A stretch of 20,012 bases of DNA from Sphaeroforma sirkka (Eukaryota > Opisthokonta > Ichthyosporea > Ichthyophonida): NCBI GenBank assembly GCA_001586965.3, contig LUCW03000501.1, positions 2,501-22,512 on the forward strand, read 5' to 3'. Below the pieces are notes generated by a model that was not told the DNA's origin, did no database searches, and saw only the letters and a list, made by a program, of their open reading frames with translations. Every line of letters begins with the position of its first letter. Within the stretch, counting starts at the first letter, position 1. This document shows, piece by piece, positions 11,039 to 18,807 of this stretch. The position numbers and the translations under genes are program-made.

Positions 11039-12004
11039 ATGGCTAAGGGTACTTCTAAAGGCAAGGGAGCCGCTAGCTCTAAGCCTGCTAAGCCTGCCGA
11101 GGTTCCTGAGGTCCCTGTGGAAACACCTAGCCTGTCTGGAGTTGAGCCTGCCGAGGATACTGTTGGGGAAGCAAATTCTGAGGTTGGTACAGAGGATTAT
11201 TCTGAGGATGACTCGTCGGATCCTAAAGCCTTGGAAGAAGAGGTATCTACTACCGCGGAAAGGCTCGCCAGCGTCCGTGTATCACCTAGGAGTGAAGCTC
11301 AGGACCCCAGCTTGCCCCCTGACCACGTGCCGTCAAATATTGGAGATAAACGTCGAAAGGCTGGAAAATTCGTGGATACGAATGTCGGGGGCATTATAAC
11401 TCCACATCTAAAGGACACTCCAGCACAAATCCGGCGTGAAAAGGAAGTATTGGACCTGTCCGAAAATTTCGGTTTCGCCATCGATGGAGAAGCCATTCCA
11501 TTCAGCTCAAATCTTGGGGCCGAAGCTGAGGACGCCATAACTCGACAACGAGTGGTTGGATCCTCTCAATCTCGACGCCAATTGAACCGCACTGAAGCGC
11601 TCTTGAAGGAGCTAGCGGCAGCAGCAGTTGTGGACCCCTCTATCGTGTCCCACTTGGCTGATATTCTTCCTATACCGAAGAAGAAAAAAAAAAATTCGGG
11701 CCGGGTTTCGAACCCGAGACCTACTGGTTTACCAGCCAGTATGTTTACCACTAAGCCAATTACCACTGGCGAGAGAGATAATATTTCAAAATTTAATCTC
11801 TATAGCTCTGATGCTACCATCGACCATCCTCTTGACAAACCTAACCCTGTCAGAGGATATGATCGTATGGAACTCGATGAGGCTTACCATCCTCGTAATA
11901 TCGACCCTCATTTGCCAACTAACCCTGGTAATCACGATTTTGGCAATCGCTACACCAGTACCTCGTTAGAGAGTTCCCGCTCTATCCTGAGGATGAGGAA
12001 GTGA
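11039..12004 (+). CDS. Gag N-terminal part, chromovirus copy A
   Basis: I start at the ATG at 11039 (MAKGTSKGKGAASSKPAKP) because the upstream 37 codons of the same frame overlap the LTR and lack an ATG. The 321-residue product is low complexity: Lys/Ala/Pro-rich at first, acidic in the middle (EDYSEDDSSDPKALEEE), then predicted disordered. It ends at a TGA (12002-12004) that overlaps the GTGA start of the following frame. In copy B the matching acidic EDEEV residues run straight into the next segment, so the TGA here results from a frameshift and the two halves belong to one gag protein. A poly-lysine run and an antisense tRNA-like sequence lie within it (11684-11761). Confidence 0.7.
   Translation: MAKGTSKGKGAASSKPAKPAEVPEVPVETPSLSGVEPAEDTVGEANSEVGTEDYSEDDSSDPKALEEEVSTTAERLASVRVSPRSEAQDPSLPPDHVPSNIGDKRRKAGKFVDTNVGGIITPHLKDTPAQIRREKEVLDLSENFGFAIDGEAIPFSSNLGAEAEDAITRQRVVGSSQSRRQLNRTEALLKELAAAAVVDPSIVSHLADILPIPKKKKKNSGRVSNPRPTGLPASMFTTKPITTGERDNISKFNLYSSDATIDHPLDKPNPVRGYDRMELDEAYHPRNIDPHLPTNPGNHDFGNRYTSTSLESSRSILRMRK
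11695..11761 (-). ncRNA. tRNA-like sequence (Thr-GGT-like), antisense within gag
   Basis: On the minus strand, TTGGCTTAGTGG (11759-11748) matches a Pol III A box and GGTTCGAAACC (11714-11704) matches the B box exactly. The T arm pairs fully (TCGGG/CCCGG around TTCGAAA). The anticodon arm pairs ACTGG/CCAGT around an eight-base loop containing GGT, one base longer than normal. An oligo-T tract (11694-11684 on this strand) follows at once, as a Pol III terminator would. The acceptor stem does not pair and the D stem has a mismatch, so it looks like a tRNA pseudogene or tRNA-derived (SINE-like) fragment. On the plus strand it is read through in frame by gag. Confidence 0.6.
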
Positions 12005-12876
12005 GAACCAGACATACTCGTCTCAGGCTATTGCGCTCTGGTATGCAAGTCCTTGAGAACCGTCTATTGAATGACTCTGACCTTGACGATAGGAAAGCGG
12101 ATAACATTCGCTATCTAATCGATAACAAGAGAAAGGAAATAGACACCATCTTGGCACTAGCAGCCCGTAGCACTGAGCATGAGCCTCGTGAACACTTAGA
12201 ACCAAGCTTTATAAAGCAGCTAGGTAACGCGCAGGCTGAGGTCGATTTCTCTACTAATGAGAGTACAGTGGAGACACTGAAGGCCTTCGACCAACTTAAG
12301 GAGTCTGCCAGCCTTAGGGATAAGCAGATGATGAATGCCTTTATTCATTTCTGTGAGCCAGGTGAATGGCGAACTATCTTGAAGGCTCATGAGCCCAACT
12401 GGAAAGCCCTACCCTGGCACCAGTTGCGTGATAATATACTTAACACCTTTTTTGAAGATGCACGTGACCGTGAACTTCTAGAGTCTCGCAAGTTCTTTGC
12501 GAACGATACCACTATTCGAGGTGCTCTAGCTCATATGACACATATGAATACTCGGATGGGTGGTCGTACCTATACTGGCGAATATTTATTAATTTGTCAG
12601 ATGATGGAGACTCTGGGAGCTAACCTCTTTAAGAAAGTCAATGATGACATCATCGCCTATGGTGATTTGCGATCTATGCCTTGGTCTGTCTTTGAGAAGA
12701 TAGTACACAAGCATACCAATTCCTCTACTAGAGTACTTAGTACCACGAGCTACACCCAGCCCACTAAGCGAAACGCAGTAGAGACTAATACTGCGCGTAG
12801 TACTAAGAAACCTCGCACTACTACTGGGGGGGTACTGGCTCTACTTCTACCGAACCGAAAGGTGATAAGAAGGTGA
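12001..12876 (+). CDS. Gag capsid region, chromovirus copy A
   Basis: Structural protein of the virus-like particle. About 280 residues with a helical, charged profile typical of Ty3-type gag. The region around residues 120-150 (FIHFCEPGEWRTILKAHEPN, WKALPWHQLRDNILNTFFED) suits the capsid domain that other Ty3/gypsy gag proteins carry, and a basic Lys/Arg/Thr region (KRNAVETNTARSTKKPRTTT) precedes the zinc knuckles. The last dozen residues (VLALLLPNRKVIRR) are out of frame: at the G-tract near 12829 the reading frame has slipped, and the expected Gly/Ser/Thr-rich linker into the zinc knuckle lies in another frame. The same site is also shifted, by a different amount, in copy B. Confidence 0.7.
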   Translation: MRTRHTRLRLLRSGMQVLENRLLNDSDLDDRKADNIRYLIDNKRKEIDTILALAARSTEHEPREHLEPSFIKQLGNAQAEVDFSTNESTVETLKAFDQLKESASLRDKQMMNAFIHFCEPGEWRTILKAHEPNWKALPWHQLRDNILNTFFEDARDRELLESRKFFANDTTIRGALAHMTHMNTRMGGRTYTGEYLLICQMMETLGANLFKKVNDDIIAYGDLRSMPWSVFEKIVHKHTNSSTRVLSTTSYTQPTKRNAVETNTARSTKKPRTTTGGVLALLLPNRKVIRR

Positions 12877-13075
12877 GAGCGCCTTGCAAGAAGTGTGGTT
12901 ACAACCTCACAAAACGTAATGGCAAGTGGAATGGTAGACACGACCCTGTTAAGTGTGCACCAGGCAAGCCAGATTTTGGACACACTATATGAAAGAGTGT
13001 GCTACTTGCAAGGGTACTAACGGTTGGCACAAAGAGGATTGCAAGGACTTACCCGACGTCCAAGTTAAGCACTGA
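12877..13075 (+). pseudogene. Gag nucleocapsid with two atypical zinc knuckles, copy A (frameshifted)
   Basis: The first knuckle (12885-12956) reads CKKC, then fourteen residues, then H-x4-C (CKKC...GRHDPVKC). The second (12998-13042) reads CATCKGTNGWHKEDC, i.e. C-x2-C-x6-H-x3-C. Both vary from the classic CX2CX4HX4C. Copy A has an extra CA dinucleotide before the second knuckle, which puts them in different frames; copy B lacks it there. The second frame ends at a TGA (13073-13075) that is in frame with the following protease, and the same TGA is present in copy B. Confidence 0.7.
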
Positions 13076-13084
13076 CAGTACCAT

Positions 13085-13876
13085 ATGTGCGCACTAGAGC
13101 AAGATTATGAGAAAATGTTCAATAAAATCTATACCAAAGGAGATGAACGTATCTTTCAAACAGTTTTCGTAAATGGAGAAAAAGTTATGGCACTATTTGA
13201 TCCAGGGGCTGAAGTCTCTGCTATCTCATGCCGAGTAGCCTACGCTACAGATATGGCTGTCCATAACGAAACAACTGATTTAATCTTGGGAAATGGCAAA
13301 GTTACTACTTGCGAACAAGCCATTGACTATGCACACATAATGCTGTCAGATAGAAGAGAAGTGAAGACTCACCTAATCGTTACTGACATGTCTCAGAAAT
13401 ACGATTTAATTATAGGTATGACTGATCTTCTCAGTTTAGGTATAACACTCACTAGTCTGCCTAATGGGCTAGACCCGAATAAAGATCAGTCAGATGATAA
13501 TATGTTAAAGATACCTAAACCTCCGAAAGGTGAAGCAAAGGATATGATTCCGCACTTCACCGATATAATTATGGACTTAATTATACAAAACAGGAAGATT
13601 GCAATAACTGACTGGTGTATGTTTAAGTTCTCTAATGGGTACGTTAGACTTGACTTAACAAACGTCGACTTCTCTAAGTTAAAGTGTCCTTCACATAACC
13701 ACGTGAGTTGGAGACACAAAGACGTTGTCAAACCCCAAATCGAAGATTGGTTAGAACAGGGTCTAATTGAAATCAATTATGATGCAACCCCAGTTAACTT
13801 AGCTCTCTTAGCGGTCGATCAATATAAATCTGATGGAACGTTTAGTAAAACTGTAAACTTCGATGGAAATTACTAG
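13085..13876 (+). CDS. Protease and truncated RT, chromovirus copy A
   Basis: A retropepsin domain (about residues 1-130) is followed by the N-terminus of RT (to 13851); the last eight codons (13852-13876) are LTR sequence of copy B read by chance. The protease shows VMALFDPGAEVSAISCRVA: the usual DSG/DTG triad is DPG here. The second element is KYDLIIGMTDLL, matching the 'hydrophobic-Ile/Leu-Gly' motif. The RT part contains VVKPQIEDWLEQGLIEI, then LALLAVDQYKSDGTFSKT, equivalent to 'IxxLLxxGxIxxxxSPxxxxxxxVxKxDGxxR'. Copy B's insertion removes every catalytic RT motif. The frame opens right after an in-frame TGA ending gag. Confidence 0.8.
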   Translation: MCALEQDYEKMFNKIYTKGDERIFQTVFVNGEKVMALFDPGAEVSAISCRVAYATDMAVHNETTDLILGNGKVTTCEQAIDYAHIMLSDRREVKTHLIVTDMSQKYDLIIGMTDLLSLGITLTSLPNGLDPNKDQSDDNMLKIPKPPKGEAKDMIPHFTDIIMDLIIQNRKIAITDWCMFKFSNGYVRLDLTNVDFSKLKCPSHNHVSWRHKDVVKPQIEDWLEQGLIEINYDATPVNLALLAVDQYKSDGTFSKTVNFDGNY

Positions 13877-14449
13877 GTTTCAAACTATATTAAACTAAAA
13901 TACAATTTAGTCAATTAGGATTTAGCAGTGGTAGCTTGTGTAAGAATGATCGGGACTGCCTCTTGTTAAGAGCCTAAATATCCTCGATCACACAGGGCGT
14001 ACCTCTAGCTGTTCTTTATTGAATAATTTTCACTAGAAGTACTAAATGTTCATGACCACTTGCCTAATTTGTAAATAGACATAATAACGTAAGTCACGTT
14101 AATACATTAGCTGATATAAATAAAGTTCCATCTGAAGAAAAGTTAAAAAAAAGAAAAGACTTATTGGATTTTGGAGATTGGCGGGAGGACCAAAATCAAT
14201 AAGTAGTAGTTCGGAGATTATAAAATTTAGTTTATAATATCCTACATCTACTAATGTCTCAAATAGGTCCAAGTAGATGAGTCATACCAAATACTCAGGC
14301 TATTGGAGCCATCAAAGTGAATTTAGAACACTTTGGAAATATTGGAAAAAAAAAGAGCTTGTACTAATTATTTTAAAATACAAATAAAACCAATGTATTA
14401 TCTCAATTGATCTTGATATTTTAGACTGACCGGAGGCCGTATTTCTACA
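13852..14449 (-). repeat. 3' LTR of chromovirus copy B (598 bp)
   Basis: Reverse complement of the 10365-10959 LTR, starting TGTAGAAATACGG at 14449 and ending TTTACA at 13852. The matches stop exactly at the LTR ends: left of it is copy A's RT, right of it a purine tract and copy B's 3' untranslated region. Differences from copy A's LTR are about nine, mostly one- or two-base homopolymer changes. Confidence 0.92.
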
Positions 14450-14460
14450 TAGCCCCCCAG
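14450..14460 (-). promoter_or_regulatory. Polypurine tract of chromovirus copy B
   Basis: Minus-strand sequence CTGGGGGGCTA lies directly upstream of the LTR's TG. The six-G run is the expected primer for plus-strand DNA synthesis, separated from the LTR by three bases (CTA), so its exact cleavage point is unclear. Confidence 0.55.
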
Positions 14461-14578
14461 TAGCTTTTAGAACTACGAACGTACGTTAAGATACGATCTA
14501 GTTGGTAAAGCGAAAACCAAAGTAAAAAACGGTTTCGGTCATGACTTATCGAGTAAGTATGTGCCTATATGTACGAGT

Positions 14579-15180
14579 TCAAGACTCATGTTGTACTCTA
14601 TGTCGTTTAGTATTTGGTCCAGTAACCATTTCCGATGTAGGCGCCTTACGTTTATTATTTGGTAAGGTATTAGCCAAAGGCTGTTCTTCATTAGTAAGTA
14701 AGTTTGAACAATTTTTCTGCACTGTTGGTAAGCAGATCAGAAAGTTTAGTCACGTAGGAAGTAGGTGGCAAATAGGGAATTTCAGATCCGTCAGGGTTTG
14801 TAGTCACCTGAAACCCTTTTCGTTTATCTCGTGTGTTCTTATGTAAACGCTTATTCCATTTCTTATTAAAGATACGAAGAAAGTCGCGAGATTCACGAAA
14901 TGCATCGGAGGTTAGCCAAGCTACTGTCCCATCCATGAAACGGGTCTTGTAGTAAGTGTAACCGTCTTCGGATGTTTTGTCAATTATATCTTTGACTTGT
15001 GACTCCATAACTGGTACATCAGAATCAAATGAGCGAGCGAATGAGAGTTCGGAGGTAGGGATACGGTGAGTGCCTAGATTGGTTGCGCTAGTACCATCAA
15101 TGTTATTCACTTCGTAAGTATCACTCTTCTCATCATGGTAGGAAATAACAAAAGGTCCTATCGTCTTAGAAGAGAGTTCG
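14579..15180 (-). CDS. GPY/F module, divergent chromodomain and basic tail, chromovirus copy B
   Basis: C-terminal end of integrase. Upstream of the open frame, the minus strand reads KTIGPFVISYHDEKSDTYEV (about 15170-15110), the GPY/F module known from chromovirus integrases. The 139-codon frame 15110-14691 then shows ESQVKDIIDKTSEDGYTYYK, then VAWLTSDAFRESRDFLRIFN: the chromodomain pattern 'E-V-xIL...YxVKW...TWE', ending at KKWNK. The first aromatic residue and the middle tryptophan positions differ from the standard, so histone binding is uncertain. A one-base shift at 14716 or so leads into an extra tail with two Lys/Arg clusters (KRKAP and TKRHR), possibly a bipartite nuclear signal, ending at a TGA (14581-14579). 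Confidence 0.6.
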
Positions 15181-15207
15181 GTAACGTTGGCGTTTCGATT
15201 TATAATG

Positions 15208-16183
15208 TTAACATGTCGCCGACTTTGAACTGAACAATGTTCTTAGTGTTATTCCATCGGTCATACGCTTTAAGTAGGACGCGATTCTTGTGCTCGAGTA
15301 AACAGGGGTAAACAACGTTCTGCATATGCTCGATCTTTTGAAGCCACGGGGTAGCGTGTTTCTCGGGCGCAGTTTTATCAAACGTTGCTTGTAATTCACT
15401 ATAGCGGCCAAAGAAATAGTGAAACAGGAGTGTTCAGTTTGAGGATTCATGCAGTTATTCATTTGAGTCTGAACCCATTTCAAATGATAAGGCCACATAT
15501 CCTCAACGTCGTCTAGTGCGGTACGCAAGAGTTTCTTAAGTTCTCTATGACGTGTCTCATTTGCACCGTGCGTTTGAGGTTTGTAAGGAACACCACGCCT
15601 ATGGGTCATGCCTGATACGAGTATAAGTGCCTCCATTACGTCGGTACAAAACTCACTACCGTTATCAGAACATAGTAGTACTCGGGAAACCGAAGTCATT
15701 AAAGACGTGATAGCATAATTCTGCCACTGTTTGTGGACGTTTGTTCGGTATTGCATAAAGCAAGTTATAGCCCGAAGCCACACATAAGAAATGACAGATA
15801 TATACATCGCCAGTATGCTTGGATCGCGGGAGTTTAACCAAATCGACTATGACTCGGCGCATCGGTTGGTCTTCTGTCACACTTTTTAGGGGTGCCCAAC
15901 CGTATCGCTTGATCTGGTTCTTTTCACAATCAGTACAGCGTCGGTATACTTCACGTATGGTTTCTTTCAGCGCCGGGTGATCAAGCCCTGCACGAATAGC
16001 CATTTTATAAGTATGCTCATATGCTCGATGCGTTAAATTATGTATAATTTTAACTCTACTTTCGAGCTCCTCTAAGTCAGTCAGATTCTGCGTAACGCTG
16101 GCTGGATGAACCATAGTCCTGTTGGAAAGGGCAAGCCTCAGTATCAGGAGGGGTAGAGTCCTGAGATACATAATTGACAACAT
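15208..16183 (-). pseudogene. Integrase (HHCC zinc domain and D-D-35-E core), chromovirus copy B
   Basis: Cuts target DNA and joins the element's cDNA. Frame 16183-15665 holds the zinc domain, H52-x4-H57-x25-C83-x2-C86 (HRAYEHTYKMA ... CTDC), then the first core Asp in RVIVDLVKLP (D114). Frame 15807-15208 continues with LLCSDNGSEF (second Asp) and GVPYKPQTHGANETRH, where the Glu follows 35 residues after that Asp, the D-D-35-E spacing. The two frames meet near 15675-15700 after a one-base shift inside FGFP..., so a single polypeptide is broken there. The C-terminal GPY/F and chromodomain follow. Confidence 0.8.
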
Positions 16184-16770
16184 TGGATTGTTGAAGTATC
16201 TTCTTCAGTTGTTTCGCCACTCCTGGCTGTTCTTTAAGCAGCGCTTTAAGTAGTTGAGTGCGAGCTTCAGGTTCTCTTAGAGTTTTGAGTCTTTGATCCA
16301 TGGCCTTAGCTAGTTCCATGTTTTTTTACGATCTAATGCCCGTTTCAATCGGCATTACCTCGACTACAATCTTGTTGGGTGCATGTGTTGTACGAGTCTT
16401 GAGCTTTTGTTCAAACTCTTTGGAACTCCTCTAGTTTAGCTAAGAATTCGGTTGAGGGTTTCCACTTAGTGGTACCTGCAGGACCGATGCGACAAACAAT
16501 GGTGTGTTTCCAAGGCGTCTTCTTAATAGAATAGGATCCCTGATACAAGAACGTGTCGGTTTCACGGTCGACATAAATAGGTTCGTCTTGAATCATATTA
16601 ATTAAATCACGTATCCATGGGTCGGAGTTACGTAAGGACAACACAGCGTAATGGTAGATTTAGTAATATTAACATAATTTAACAACTGTGCGATAAGTTG
16701 ACAAGGTGGGTTAGCCCACGCATTATGCTTTTGATAAGTCAAGCTGAAATGCATCACCTTTAGGATGAGT
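16077..16770 (-). pseudogene. DIRS-like block and spacer between RNase H and integrase, copy B
   Basis: After RNase H, the minus strand reads NAWANPPCQLIAQLLNYVNI, then TLCCPYV in one frame (about 16725-16630) and DPWIRDLINMIQDEPIYV in the next (16620-16565). This follows the order 'PPxxLIxxVL ... P-W-xxxW-xxxL ... Pxxl' of DIRS-type pol, with a one-base shift at about 16630. Two further open segments (16644-16411 and 16319-16077; the latter has LKALLKEQPGVAKQLKKILQ, a helix) precede the integrase zinc domain. I recognise no further domain. Confidence 0.55.
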
Positions 16771-17255
16771 CAACGACCTATATTCAGAAACCTGTTTGTT
16801 ATGTTCTGTTCTGCGGCGAACATATCAACAGTAAATGGACCCCATCGTGATTGAGCGAGGTTAAACCATTTCTTATTTAGCATCCAATCGGTTGCTAATA
16901 ACTCTTTGACTGTTTTCTGGTAGTCGGGCACAAGTCGAGAGAGCATGTCAGGAAGATGGTTATGTATTCCTGGAATGTGTGTTATATTAAAAGCGAACTT
17001 GGCAATAATGTCATGCCAGCGGCTCACCAACTGTGAATCAGGGTTCATATCTTTTAAGTATGTTAAAGACTTTTGATCACAGGCGACAGTAAAGTAACTT
17101 CCATAAAGGTAGTCTTTAAACTGTCTTAGCGCAGTAACTATAGCAAAGAGCTCTTGTTTAACGGTAGGGTAATTCCGTTGACTCTTATTATAACTCTTGC
17201 TAAAGAATTGTATGTAGCGCGGTTTACCATTTATCGTTTGGTAAAAGCACTCCAC
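16770..17255 (-). CDS. RNase H with DIRS-like extension, chromovirus copy B
   Basis: Removes the RNA strand during reverse transcription. The frame starts just inside the domain: a frameshift near 17250 separates it from the expected TDASDRAVGG start, which is visible in another frame upstream. It contains SKSYNKSQRNYPTVKQELFA (the catalytic Glu in 'ExEllAiv'), ACDQKSLTYL (catalytic Asp, residue 60) and HIPGIHNHLPDMLSRL (the usual C-terminal end). It then runs on through DWMLNKKWFNLAQSRWGPFT, then VDMFAAEQN, the 'WxxDxFAxxxN' motif usual for DIRS-type pol but uncommon in chromoviruses. Confidence 0.75.
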   Translation of the reverse strand: MECFYQTINGKPRYIQFFSKSYNKSQRNYPTVKQELFAIVTALRQFKDYLYGSYFTVACDQKSLTYLKDMNPDSQLVSRWHDIIAKFAFNITHIPGIHNHLPDMLSRLVPDYQKTVKELLATDWMLNKKWFNLAQSRWGPFTVDMFAAEQNITNRFLNIGR

Positions 17256-17427
17256 CTACCGCTCGATCTGAAGCGTCGGTTGCTACTTGGAATGGGACAC
17301 CATCCACAGGGTACTGCATGATGGGTGCGTCCATTACTTTACTTTTGACTAGTTTAAATGCATCATCACATTCTTTAGTCAAAGCTTTCCCAAAGGTCCT
17401 TTGTGCAGCCGTAGGTGACTGAAGGCT

Positions 17428-18259
17428 TTAAGTAATGAGAAAGATGCGGTACCGATCCGAGAAGAAGTTAACAAACCCACACACAGAGTTCACATCTCTT
17501 CCAGTAATTGGTGTTGATAAATCCAACAGAAACTGTTTCTTGCCAGGATCAATTTCTACCCCTGCTGCAGATACTTTGTAGCCAAGTAAGTGTATAGTAT
17601 CTTTAGTAAAAGAACACTTGTCTTCGTTAATCTTAAGTTTAGCATGATTAAGTCGCTTTAAGACTTCTTTAACGAGTTTAGCATGTTCATGTGCTGTCTT
17701 TGTAAAGATAACTATATCATCTAAATAGACTGATACGTTATACGACAGGTCCGCAAATAGTTCCATCATAACTTGTTGGAAGAAAGAAGGTAACATGTGT
17801 AAGCCTTCAGGTGCACCTTTAAACTGGTACTTCTTACCTTGCCAAGTAAAGGAAAAGTATTTCCTATGAGGCTCATATATCTGTAGTTGATGGAATGCAG
17901 CTTTTAAGTCTATCTTGGAAAGATAGTCGCACCCTCCATTTTGCGTAGTATCTCGCTTATCTTAGGTAAGGGAAAACTATGTTGCGGAATTAGTTTGTTG
18001 ATTGGCGACAGGTCTAGTACTACTCTTGTTTTACTAAACGTTCCATCAGATTTATATTGATCGACCGCTAAGAGAGCTAAGTTAACGGGGTTGCATCATA
18101 ATTGATTTCAATTAGACCCTGTTTTAACCAATCTTCGATTTGGGTTTTGACAACGTCTTTGTGTCTCCAACTCACGTAGTTATGTGAAGGACACTTTAAC
18201 TTAGAGAAGTCGACGTTTGTTAAGTCAAGTCTAACGTACCCATTAGAGAACTTAAACAT
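17428..18259 (-). pseudogene. Reverse transcriptase, chromovirus copy B (frameshifted)
   Basis: RNA-dependent DNA polymerase. N-terminal part in 18259-18077 (YVRLDLTNVDFSKLKCPSHN, IEDWLKQGLIEI), then, after a shift, KIDLKAAFHQLQI (motif A with the catalytic Asp) at about 17920-17880 and GKKYQFKGAPEGL. The catalytic YLDD lies at 17727-17716 within frame 17796-17428 (SVYLDDIVIFTKTAHEHAK), followed by LLGYKVSAAGVEIDP and the connection region. At least three frameshifts separate the pieces, one in an A-tract near 18290 and one at the CCCC run near 18090. All key RT residues are nevertheless present. Confidence 0.8.
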
Positions 18260-18270
18260 ACACCAGTCAG

Positions 18271-18795
18271 TTATTGCAATCTTCCTGTTTTTTGTATAAT
18301 TAAGTCCATAATTATATCGGTGAAGTGCGGAATCATATCCTTTGCTTCACCTTCCGGAGGTTTAGGTATCTTTAACATATTATCATCTGACTGATCTTTA
18401 TTCGGGTCTAGCCCATTAGGCAGACCAGTGAGTGTTATACCTAAACTGAGAAGATCAGTCATACCTATAATTAAATCGTATTTCTGAGACATGTCAGTAA
18501 CGATTAGGTGAGTCTTCACTTCTCTTCTATCTGACAGCATTATGTGTGCATAGTCAATGGCTTGTTCGCAAGTAGTAACTTTGCCATTTCCCAAGATTAA
18601 ATCAGTTGTTTCGTTATGGACAGCCATATCTGTAGCGTAGGCTACTCGGCATGAGATAGCAGAGACTTCAGCCCCTGGATCAAATAGTGCCATAACTTTT
18701 TCTCCATTTACGAAAACTGTTTGAAAGATACGTTCATCTCCTTTGGTATAGATTTTATTGAACATTTTCTCATAATCTTGCTCTAGTGCGCACAT
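18271..18795 (-). CDS. Protease and RT start, chromovirus copy B
   Basis: Nearly identical to copy A's protease (174 residues; substitutions Ser to Gly and Lys to Glu in the linker). Again the active site is DPG (FDPGAEVSAIS), and KYDLIIGMTDLL follows. The frame is cut short by a homopolymer change: copy A has AAAA before CAGG and copy B six A's, replacing NRKIAITD with KTGRLQ. The start codon (18795) lies ten bases after the in-frame TGA (18807-18805) that ends gag. Confidence 0.8.
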   Translation of the reverse strand: MCALEQDYEKMFNKIYTKGDERIFQTVFVNGEKVMALFDPGAEVSAISCRVAYATDMAVHNETTDLILGNGKVTTCEQAIDYAHIMLSDRREVKTHLIVTDMSQKYDLIIGMTDLLSLGITLTGLPNGLDPNKDQSDDNMLKIPKPPEGEAKDMIPHFTDIIMDLIIQKTGRLQ

Positions 18796-18807
18796 ATGGT
18801 ACTGTCA

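Larger units (their letters stand above)
10365..13851 (+). mobile_element. Chromovirus copy A (5' part), truncated in RT by copy B
   Basis: Starts with an LTR (TG...CA) that lies abruptly against the broken RT of the older minus-strand pol; the five bases to its left are AAACA. It then carries gag, zinc knuckles, protease and the first part of RT. Similarity to the equivalent region of copy B continues up to ...TTTAGTAAAAC at 13851, where copy B's LTR begins. The remainder of copy A (RT to 3' LTR) should therefore resume beyond 20012, on the far side of copy B. Internal frameshifts make this copy non-autonomous. Confidence 0.85.

Noticed and set aside
10365..14449. DNA transposon with about 600-bp terminal inverted repeats
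   Set aside because: The repeats start with TG and end with CA, and each runs into gag or into a chromovirus 3' end, so they are LTRs of two elements in opposite orientation.
14541..14846. Plus-strand 101-codon frame with Cys-rich start
   Set aside because: It lies opposite the chromodomain/tail region and matches nothing; a shadow frame.
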